Below, piece by piece: positions 7,769 to 13,576 of a stretch of DNA of 18,355 bases. The translations under genes and the position numbers were made by a program. Every line of letters begins with the position of its first letter. The stretch's first letter is position 1. Under the pieces are notes generated by a model, which was given only the letters and a program-made list of their open reading frames with translations, was not told the DNA's origin and made no database searches. This DNA comes from Candidatus Pacearchaeota archaeon RBG_13_36_9 (lineage in GTDB: Archaea; Nanobdellota; Nanobdellia; Pacearchaeales; GW2011-AR1), in the NCBI GenBank assembly GCA_001786395.1, contig MFWN01000089.1, positions 23,499-41,853 on the forward strand. The letters run 5' to 3'.

Positions 7769-8421
7769 TTCCTATAAAGCCAGAACTTAGCTATCCAAAA
7801 ACCATTTATTAAGACTGCAAAGACCAAAAGCAGTTCCCAACTTTGGAAAAATACAGCGAGTGCAAGAATAATTCTTTGTACCCCTCCGCTGAATCCTATT
7901 CTTCCCTTAAGGTTCTTAAAGAATTTCTTTTCAAATTTTTCAGCGAGTTCTCTTTTTCCAGGAAGTATATCTTTGGCTACATAGCAGGTATAATTGACCA
8001 TCAAAAGTCCAAAGCCAGCAATAATAGCAGTCAGCTGTTGGTTTATAGCATATCCCAAAAAGAGCGTTATGCCATAAAAGCCCACAACCCCCAAAGTCTC
8101 GTCAAGATATGCTCCATACATCCTTTCTTTTTTCATTTTTCCCAAAGATTTATGGTATCTGGCTATCTCTCCATCACAGCAGTCAAAAACAAAAGCCAGT
8201 ATAACCAAAACTCCTGCTGCATAAAAGAATCCCTCGTAGATTAAGTACATTGCGAGAAGGTCTAAAATGATTGTTAGTGCTGAAGCAAAAAACGTGTTTA
8301 AGCCCAGGCTTATTATAATTGCACTCAACGGCCTAGAAAGAGTCCTATAAAAATAATAAGTTACATAGTCATCTTCTGCAGCTGTCTTCTGGAATTGTTT
8401 TAAATCTTGATAAACGCCCAT
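7762..8421 (-). CDS. CDP-alcohol phosphatidyltransferase family membrane protein
   Basis: An integral membrane enzyme of 219 residues with about six hydrophobic segments (approximately 32-48, 50-64, 66-80, 110-127, 128-147 and 184-212). Family members transfer a phosphoalcohol from a CDP- or CMP-activated donor to a lipid hydroxyl, or CDP-lipid to an alcohol. The signature is visible as Asp80-x-x-Asp83-Gly84-x-x-Ala87-Arg88, then Gly103 and Asp107. The usual fourth aspartate, four residues after Asp107, is Gly111, and the Arg88-Gly103 spacing is longer than usual. Context suggests transfer of activated hydroxyethylphosphonate to a membrane lipid or polyprenol; this is inference. It has its own TATA box and is divergent from the GT4 gene. 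Confidence 0.85.
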   Translation of the reverse strand: MGVYQDLKQFQKTAAEDDYVTYYFYRTLSRPLSAIIISLGLNTFFASALTIILDLLAMYLIYEGFFYAAGVLVILAFVFDCCDGEIARYHKSLGKMKKERMYGAYLDETLGVVGFYGITLFLGYAINQQLTAIIAGFGLLMVNYTCYVAKDILPGKRELAEKFEKKFFKNLKGRIGFSGGVQRIILALAVFFQSWELLLVFAVLINGFWIAKFWLYRNQ

Positions 8422-8440
8422 TTTAATTTAGATAACCAAA

Positions 8441-8448
8441 TTTTAAAT
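8441..8448 (-). promoter_or_regulatory. TATA box for the CDP-alcohol phosphotransferase gene
   Basis: Minus-strand ATTTAAAA lies about 27 bases upstream of the ATG at 8421. It is part of a 90-base divergent promoter region. Confidence 0.5.
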
Positions 8449-8481
8449 GCTTTTAAACATTTCGTATTATTGTTCTGTAAG

Positions 8482-8490
8482 ATATTTAAA
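8482..8490 (+). promoter_or_regulatory. TATA box for the GT4-radical SAM operon
   Basis: ATATTTAAA has its TTTAAA core 27 bases before the ATG at 8512. It supports that ATG over an upstream in-frame start at 8407, because translation from 8407 would run through the promoter and overlap the divergent gene. Confidence 0.55.
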
Positions 8491-8511
8491 TGGGCTAAAT
8501 CTAGATTTTTC

Positions 8512-9663
8512 ATGAAAATCGCGCACATAAACATGTTTTACTATCCTACAATTGGGGGAGTAGAGCAGGTAATGAAAGAATTAGCTGAAAGGCAGGTTAA
8601 AGCAGGGCACGAAGTCCATGTTTTTTGCTGTGATTCAGACAAAAATTCAAGAATCGACAGAAAAGAAGAAACCGTTAATGGAGTGTATGTTCACAGGCTG
8701 CCTTACTGGTTTCGCCTTTCCTTAAGCACTTTTGTCTGGCCTTCTTTATTATGGAGATTCAAGGGAAAATTTGATATAATACACTCCCATGTATCAGGCC
8801 ACGATTATGTGCTATTTGCAGGGCATCTTGCAAAAAAAACCGGAGCAAGGCATATTCACACTACTCATTGTCCCTGGACAGATGCCTCTTTTCGTCCCCT
8901 GGTACTTAGGCCCTTTATGTTTCTTAACAACTTATTCGTTAATAAGATGATATTCAAGAGGGTTGATAAAATTGTTGCTATAACACCTTGGGAGCTTTCT
9001 ACTTTAAAAAATTTTGTAGAAGATGAAGAAAAAATAACTGTTATTCCCAACGGGGCAGATGAAATTTTATATAAAAAAGCAATAAAGAATAACTTCAGGA
9101 AAAAATATAAAATTAAAGAAAAGAAAATTGTCCTGTTTTTTGGAAGGCTGAATCCTACAAAAGGCCCTGAAAAATTAGCTCTTGCTGCCCTTGAAATTTC
9201 TAAGAAAAGAAAAGATATTGCTTTCCTGTGGGTTGGGCCAGATGAAGGAAAGCTGGAGGAAGTCAAGCAGCTGATTAAGGGGCATAAAAACATGAAGTAT
9301 ATTCCTCCAATCAGAGACAAGAAAAAAATAGCAGAAATGTACCAGGCAGCTGATGTTTATGTTTTGCCGAGTTATCGTGAAGGTCTCCCATTAACCCTTT
9401 TCGAAGCGTTTGCTTCCAAATTGCCTGTTGTAGCAAGTCCTGTTAACGGAGTGCCTTACGAGATGAAAGAAGGTGAAAACGGTTTTTTTGCAGACTATGG
9501 AGATATAGAAAAATTAAAAGAAAACATTTTAAAGCTGGTAGACAATAAGAATCTAGCCAGACAAATTGGCAAGACCAATTATGAAAAAGCTCAAAACTAC
9601 CGCTGGGATAATATAGCTAAAAGATACGAAAATGAATATAAAAAATTATTAGGAAAAAAATGA
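8512..9663 (+). CDS. Glycosyltransferase family 4 (GT-B fold)
   Basis: A 383-residue GT4 enzyme. The N-terminal acceptor domain begins MKIAHINMFYYPTIGGVEQV, the usual glycine-rich start. The C-terminal donor domain contains LFFGRLNPTKGPEKL (208-222) and the E-x7-E nucleotide-sugar motif Glu290/Glu298 in REGLPLTLFEAF. The start is set by the TATA box 27 bases upstream and by homology of the N-terminal motif; an upstream start at 8407 is rejected. The stop codon overlaps the next gene as ATGA, so the GT and the radical SAM protein are translationally coupled and probably act on the same glycan or lipid. Donor and acceptor are unknown. No membrane span is seen, so it is probably peripheral on the cytoplasmic face. 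Confidence 0.9.
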   Translation: MKIAHINMFYYPTIGGVEQVMKELAERQVKAGHEVHVFCCDSDKNSRIDRKEETVNGVYVHRLPYWFRLSLSTFVWPSLLWRFKGKFDIIHSHVSGHDYVLFAGHLAKKTGARHIHTTHCPWTDASFRPLVLRPFMFLNNLFVNKMIFKRVDKIVAITPWELSTLKNFVEDEEKITVIPNGADEILYKKAIKNNFRKKYKIKEKKIVLFFGRLNPTKGPEKLALAALEISKKRKDIAFLWVGPDEGKLEEVKQLIKGHKNMKYIPPIRDKKKIAEMYQAADVYVLPSYREGLPLTLFEAFASKLPVVASPVNGVPYEMKEGENGFFADYGDIEKLKENILKLVDNKNLARQIGKTNYEKAQNYRWDNIAKRYENEYKKLLGKK

Positions 9664-11189
9664 AAATAACTTTAATTTCCACATCCACATTTCCCTCTGA
9701 CCAGGGAATAAGGACAATTTCTGCTGTTCTTAGAAAGGCAGGGCATAATGTTACTTTGGTTTTTATGGCTTTGAGCGAAGATTATTCAAAAAACTACACA
9801 GAATCAGAATTAAAGCAGCTTGAAAAAATAGCAGAAGGAAGCAAGCTTGTTGGAATTGCATCCTATGCCTCAACTGCAAAAAGAGCAGAAAGAATAATAA
9901 CTTACCTTAAAAAATTAAATGTACCTATTGTTTATGGGGGAGTTCATCCTACAATCTCGCCAGAACAGGCAGTAACTATTTCAGATATCGTTTGTATTGG
10001 AGAGGGAGAAGAGGCAATAATAGAGTTAGCTTCTGCGATAGAAAAAGGAAAAAGCATAGACAAAATAAAAAATTTATGGATAAAAAAACAAAATAAGATA
10101 ATAAAAAACCCTGTAAGAAACATAATTGACAATATAGATTCTTTGCCTCTGCCTGATTTTGACATAGAAACCCATTATATTTTAGAAAAAGGAAACATCA
10201 GAGAATTCAAAGAAGAGGATTTAGGCGGTGGAATCTTCTTCTTGACTGGAAGGGGATGCCCTTACGGATGTGACTACTGCAGTAATAGTTTTTTTAATCA
10301 GCTGTACAAAGGAAAATGCAAGAAAATATTAAGATTGCACTCTCCAGAATATATAATAAAAGGAATTTTATACATGAAGAAAAAATTCCCCAGCCTTAGT
10401 TATTTTGACATCAGGGATGACACTTTTTCAATGAGGCCCTTAGAAGACATTAAGAAATTCTGCGAGATGTATAAAAAACAAGTGCATATGAGGTTCAAGT
10501 GTTTAGGCGATCCTAAAACAATTACAGACGAGAAAATTAAGCTTTTGGTGGATGCAGGATGCACCGACATAATTATTGGGATACAGGGAAGCGAATCAAC
10601 TAACCATTTAATCTATCATCGTAATCAGACAGATGAAGGAGTTTTAAGAGCAGCAAAAATTCTTAACAAATACAAGGAATTGGCTGTAATGTATGATGTA
10701 ATAACATCTAATCCGTATGAAACTCCGGAGCAGATAATAAGCCTTATCCGCTTGCTTCAGAAGCTCCCAAAGCCTTATTATCTTTCTGTAAACAATCTTG
10801 TTTTCTTTCCAGGCACGCAGTTATACAGAAGAGCAGTCCAGGATGGTACAATTAAGACAGAAAAAGACAGTGCACAATATTTAAATTATTGGGACAGAAG
10901 CAAGCATATCCTTTTAAAAGGAAAAAACATTTATCTTAACTTAATTCTGAATTTAATGAGGGGCCCGGTCACAGAGAAAAGATTTGGGCTAATGCCAAGT
11001 TTCCTTTTAAACTGGCTGCTGGAAGAAGAGAGAGTCAAAAGAAACTTGAAAAACCAGTTTCCAGCCCTAACAGCAACCCGTTTCTTATATATTTTTGACT
11101 TAATAAGAGAAAGAATCTTAAAGCCTGCTTACAGAAGCATGCCTCTTTCCTTTAAAGTCTGGTACGACAAAGTCAGGTATCATGTATAA
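9660..11189 (+). CDS. B12-binding radical SAM protein
   Basis: A 509-residue enzyme with an N-terminal cobalamin-binding-type domain (about 1-140; GGVHPTISPEQA at 93-104, IGEGEE at 113-118) and a radical SAM domain (about 190-420) whose [4Fe-4S] cluster is held by Cys200-x3-Cys204-x2-Cys207 in GRGCPYGCDYCS. FFPGTQLYRRAV occurs later, as in many members. Such enzymes include class B methyltransferases acting on unreactive carbons (Fom3, PhpK and others) and many unassigned lipid or glycan enzymes. Coupling to GT4 by a 4-base overlap suggests a glycolipid or glycan substrate. A Fom3-like role on HEP-CMP is conceivable because the HEP-CMP genes are adjacent, but no residue seen here proves it. 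Confidence 0.88.
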   Translation: MKITLISTSTFPSDQGIRTISAVLRKAGHNVTLVFMALSEDYSKNYTESELKQLEKIAEGSKLVGIASYASTAKRAERIITYLKKLNVPIVYGGVHPTISPEQAVTISDIVCIGEGEEAIIELASAIEKGKSIDKIKNLWIKKQNKIIKNPVRNIIDNIDSLPLPDFDIETHYILEKGNIREFKEEDLGGGIFFLTGRGCPYGCDYCSNSFFNQLYKGKCKKILRLHSPEYIIKGILYMKKKFPSLSYFDIRDDTFSMRPLEDIKKFCEMYKKQVHMRFKCLGDPKTITDEKIKLLVDAGCTDIIIGIQGSESTNHLIYHRNQTDEGVLRAAKILNKYKELAVMYDVITSNPYETPEQIISLIRLLQKLPKPYYLSVNNLVFFPGTQLYRRAVQDGTIKTEKDSAQYLNYWDRSKHILLKGKNIYLNLILNLMRGPVTEKRFGLMPSFLLNWLLEEERVKRNLKNQFPALTATRFLYIFDLIRERILKPAYRSMPLSFKVWYDKVRYHV

Positions 11190-11216
11190 AAATATATAAA
11201 CTATAATATAATTATA

Positions 11217-11224
11217 TTTAAAAA
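11217..11224 (+). promoter_or_regulatory. TATA box for the 79-aa gene
   Basis: TTTAAAAA begins 29 bases before the ATG at 11246, inside a very AT-rich gap. Confidence 0.45.
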
Positions 11225-11245
11225 TAGGAAAAGCCATCTAGTCCC

Positions 11246-11485
11246 ATGTATGTTGCAATAATTGAAAATACAACGGGCCTTGATAAGGGAGAATGGAACG
11301 TTCATAGTTATGCTTCTAAAGAGTCTTTTTTAAGAGATTGGAATGGGGCAAAATGCAAGATTGTTATGGACAGTGATAAAGATGATATTGGAACAGTGGA
11401 TGGCATGAGGATTGCTAATGAACATAATAAAGGATTATTAAGAACAAGAAATAATCAAGATGGCCTAACTACCATTGTATCTTAA
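11246..11485 (+). CDS. Hypothetical 79-aa protein
   Basis: A small, soluble, acidic/polar protein with no recognised family. It begins MYVAIIENTTGLDKGEWNVH, has a WNGAKCKIVMDSDKDD segment (32-47) and no membrane span or signal peptide. Support for it being real comes from a TATA box at the standard leaderless distance and from its stop lying just before the promoter of the next gene. Function is unknown. It could be a lineage-specific gene. Confidence 0.6.
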   Translation: MYVAIIENTTGLDKGEWNVHSYASKESFLRDWNGAKCKIVMDSDKDDIGTVDGMRIANEHNKGLLRTRNNQDGLTTIVS

Positions 11486-11490
11486 GCAAG

Positions 11491-11498
11491 TTTATAAA
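11491..11498 (+). promoter_or_regulatory. TATA box for the 155-aa hypothetical gene
   Basis: TTTATAAA begins 29 bases before the ATG at 11520, and 6 bases after the stop of the preceding gene. It argues for the start at 11520 over an in-frame ATG at 11475, which lies upstream of the box. Confidence 0.55.
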
Positions 11499-11519
11499 TT
11501 TCAATCTTCTTATATTTTT

Positions 11520-11987
11520 ATGAAATGGAAACTTCCTCCGAAAATAAAGATTTACGAAGCTCTTGGGTGCGTTGGAGATAAAAGAATAGATGTCAGTGGA
11601 AATGAAGCAAAGGTTTTTTCTTCAAGCAAGGGCAAGTTCTATTCTGTAGAATATAATGAAAGCACAAATGCGATTATGTGCAATGATAATGGCTCTTACT
11701 GGCAGGGATATTTGGGATATCCTTCCATTGCTTTCTTGATGTTAAAAGGCAGGATAAAATTTAATCAGGAATCAGCAGAAGCATTTAAAGATGTAAAATG
11801 GAAGGATTTGAACACTAAGTTCAAGAGGGATTACTGGAAAACAGAAGAATTCGCCCTGGAGAAAGCCAGGGAAAAAGGCATGGATATAAGCAAATTGTTA
11901 GAAGACATAAACAGTATTTTTGAGCAAATTAAAAAACTGAATATGGACTTATTAGGGGAAAAAATTAAACCGCCGCAGGGGTATTAG
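11520..11987 (+). CDS. Hypothetical 155-aa protein
   Basis: Not recognised. A soluble, lysine-rich protein starting MKWKLPPKIKIYEALG, with a tryptophan- and aromatic-rich centre (YWQGYLGYPSIAFLMLKGRI, about 60-79) and a helical C-terminal third (about 105-145) that could form a coiled coil. The central part, with its GYPSIAFLMLKG segment, recalls small conserved archaeal proteins of unknown function, but I cannot name a family. The start is chosen by the TATA box 29 bases upstream. The stop overlaps the convergent DNA methyltransferase stop by 4 bases. It does not look like part of the restriction island, since it is on the opposite strand with its own promoter. Confidence 0.7.
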   Translation: MKWKLPPKIKIYEALGCVGDKRIDVSGNEAKVFSSSKGKFYSVEYNESTNAIMCNDNGSYWQGYLGYPSIAFLMLKGRIKFNQESAEAFKDVKWKDLNTKFKRDYWKTEEFALEKAREKGMDISKLLEDINSIFEQIKKLNMDLLGEKIKPPQGY

Positions 11988-12664
11988 GCTTTTTTCATTA
12001 TGAACAGATACTTATGCCCTCTTAAATAAAAATTGTATTTTATTGCTCTTTGTTTCCACAATAGAGTATTTGAAGTTTGATTTCTTCTAGTCAGACAGAT
12101 AACATCAACGGGTTTGAAGTGTTTTTCTAACATCTGATAAACTTTTATGCCTACAGGAACAAAACCAGAATTTTTTCTCCAGTGGTCTCCAATAACCCAG
12201 CAGACTACTTTATCTTTTTTAAGAATTCGTTTAATCTCTATAGCAACTTTTTCTAATTCTTTATAGAATTCATCTTTTTCACAAGATATTTTTCCAATAC
12301 AATTTGGATTTTCTGAATATTTTATATTATCTCCATAGGGGGAATCGATAAAAACCATATCGATAGAGTTATCTTCTAGCGGGATTTTTCGAGAATCGTT
12401 CTGGATTATGTCCTGTCTTGTAGGAAAAATGTCATAGCCAATTACTCTTCGGTTTTCTTCTTTGCAAACATCAATAGTTGTCCCACTTCCGCACATCGGG
12501 TCAACTATCAGATCTCCCTCTTTAGTATATCTTTTTATGAGATTGTAGATCACTCCTGCTGGAGTAACGCCATTAAACTTATAGTCCCCTTTAGGATTTT
12601 GACCATAACTCTGTTTTGGAAAGTCCCATAGTGTGGTGGGCTCAAGAAATATATCTTCAGCCAT
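11984..12664 (-). CDS. DNA methyltransferase (N4-cytosine/N6-adenine type), second of the R-M island
   Basis: A 226-residue amino-methyltransferase of the site-specific DNA family. Motif I is DPMCGSGTT at 55-63, followed by GYDIFP for strand 2. The catalytic motif IV is DSPYG at 107-111, and a later conserved block is CWVIGDHWRKNSGF (about 150-163). The order is motif I before motif IV. No large target-recognition domain is evident, so it is a compact enzyme. The ATG at 12664 is chosen because it overlaps the stop of the upstream 75-aa gene by 8 bases; a longer in-frame start at 12739 would place 25 residues over that gene without family similarity. It would protect the target of the adjacent endonuclease, alone or with the larger methyltransferase. 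Confidence 0.85.
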   Translation of the reverse strand: MAEDIFLEPTTLWDFPKQSYGQNPKGDYKFNGVTPAGVIYNLIKRYTKEGDLIVDPMCGSGTTIDVCKEENRRVIGYDIFPTRQDIIQNDSRKIPLEDNSIDMVFIDSPYGDNIKYSENPNCIGKISCEKDEFYKELEKVAIEIKRILKKDKVVCWVIGDHWRKNSGFVPVGIKVYQMLEKHFKPVDVICLTRRNQTSNTLLWKQRAIKYNFYLRGHKYLFIMKKA

Positions 12665-12884
12665 TTTTTTGTTGAAAATAACGGTCCATGATACTTCTAT
12701 ATATTCTTGCATGGAACTTTTGATTATTGCCAGATTCAATTCTCGCTAGTTCGACTTGTCCTAATAAGAGGAGTTCTCTGTTTTTTACAATATTTGAGGG
12801 ATAAGCTCCTTTGACATTGGGCTTATTTCTAAGGGTCTCAGAAATAAGTATCCCCCATTGGTTTTGTATCGTTTGTTTTCCCAT
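12657..12884 (-). CDS. Unknown 75-aa protein in the R-M operon
   Basis: Not recognised. A small soluble protein beginning MGKQTIQNQWGILISETLR with a predicted helical second half (NRELLLLGQVELARIES at about 35-51, then FHARIYRSIMDRYF). It is supported by a good Shine-Dalgarno AAGGAG four bases before its ATG, by starting 8 bases after the endonuclease gene, and by an 8-base overlap with the methyltransferase start. This is typical operon packing. The helical half has some look of a DNA-binding helix-turn-helix, but I cannot confirm a controller-protein motif. It could be a specificity or accessory subunit of the endonuclease, or a regulator. Confidence 0.65.
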   Translation of the reverse strand: MGKQTIQNQWGILISETLRNKPNVKGAYPSNIVKNRELLLLGQVELARIESGNNQKFHARIYRSIMDRYFQQKNG

Positions 12885-12888
12885 AACG

Positions 12889-12894
12889 CTCCTT
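12889..12894 (-). promoter_or_regulatory. Shine-Dalgarno site of the 75-aa gene
   Basis: Minus-strand AAGGAG lies 4 bases before the ATG at 12884 and overlaps the endonuclease stop codon. It shows that operon-internal genes here can use SD-led initiation, in contrast to leaderless first genes. Confidence 0.6.
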
Positions 12895-13576
12895 AATTCA
12901 ATAATTTCTTCAAATCTTCGATAAATTTGTCAAACATTTTAACTTTATTGCTCTCTTCAATTTTAGTTTTGCTCAAAACATAACTCCCATCAGTATCTAT
13001 TTCGACAATTGCCCTGCCTTTTTTAGTGGGAAACTGTTTAGTTAGAGTGCCATCCTCATCAAGAGTTAAGAAAAACACCTTAACATGTTTTGTGAGTGCA
13101 TCATTTTTTATTTTAAGATTCCAATATCCTGTTTGTGCAATTCTTTCTCTTAATGTAGATTTGCTAGATAGAACTGCTAACACATTAAAATCTTTAGGAT
13201 TGTAAATAACCAAATCAACATCTGGGAGATGAAAACCAAATTTACCATAATCTATTGCAAGATTCTTCTTTACTTGTTTGAGTTCTAAGGATAAATTCTT
13301 TGGGTATGTTCTCTCAAATTTCTTTCCGCTAATAATTTTCAACCCTAACGATTGAACAGCATCTTCTAAGACATATAATATTAGCCGCTCTAAAGCACTT
13401 CCTTTAAAACCTTTCCATGATTGCTCATGATCCTTCTTTTTAGTGGGATGTTTCTCCCAATCTTTTTTATGTAAAATCTTTGCTTCTTCAAGAAGTTCAG
13501 AAATATGCTTGTATGTATCAACGCCATATTTCTTTTTCTTTTCTTCGTATAAATTTACCAAATCTACAAACTTCAT
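12893..13576 (-). CDS. Type II restriction endonuclease-like protein (PD-(D/E)XK fold, BsaWI-like active site)
   Basis: A 227-residue predicted nuclease. The N-terminal half is helical and lysine-rich, with GFKGSALERLI (56-66) supplying the early Glu63. The core is Pro118-Asp119-x-Asp121 in LPDVDLVIYN, followed by SSKSTLRERIAQTGYW (137-152) with the catalytic Lys139. The block S-x-K-x-x-LRER-x3-T-x-YW is a recurring feature of type II restriction enzymes in which Ser replaces the acidic residue of (D/E)xK. I recognise the pattern from the BsaWI family but cannot verify it. It overlaps the ATPase gene by 4 bases (ATGA) and lies between methyltransferases, as expected for the cleavage subunit. 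The recognition sequence is unknown. Confidence 0.75.
   Translation of the reverse strand: MKFVDLVNLYEEKKKKYGVDTYKHISELLEEAKILHKKDWEKHPTKKKDHEQSWKGFKGSALERLILYVLEDAVQSLGLKIISGKKFERTYPKNLSLELKQVKKNLAIDYGKFGFHLPDVDLVIYNPKDFNVLAVLSSKSTLRERIAQTGYWNLKIKNDALTKHVKVFFLTLDEDGTLTKQFPTKKGRAIVEIDTDGSYVLSKTKIEESNKVKMFDKFIEDLKKLLN

Noticed and set aside
7843..8244. 133-codon plus-strand frame opposite the CDP-alcohol phosphotransferase
   Set aside because: Antisense to a gene with clear family motifs and no independent support.
8407..8511. N-terminal extension of 35 residues on the GT4 protein from an upstream ATG
   Set aside because: It runs through the divergent promoter and into the neighbouring gene, while the ATG at 8512 begins with the family motif and has a well-placed TATA box.
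11205..11218. 14-base perfect palindrome made only of A and T
   Set aside because: It lies in an almost pure A/T gap overlapping a TATA box, where such palindromes arise easily by chance.
11475..11519. Longer start for the 155-aa hypothetical gene
   Set aside because: The start would lie upstream of the TATA box at 11491 and overlap the preceding gene.
12657..12739. Frameshift joining the 75-aa frame to the second DNA methyltransferase
   Set aside because: The Shine-Dalgarno, proper stop and 8-base start overlap fit two separate coupled genes, and the methyltransferase from 12664 has all its expected motifs.
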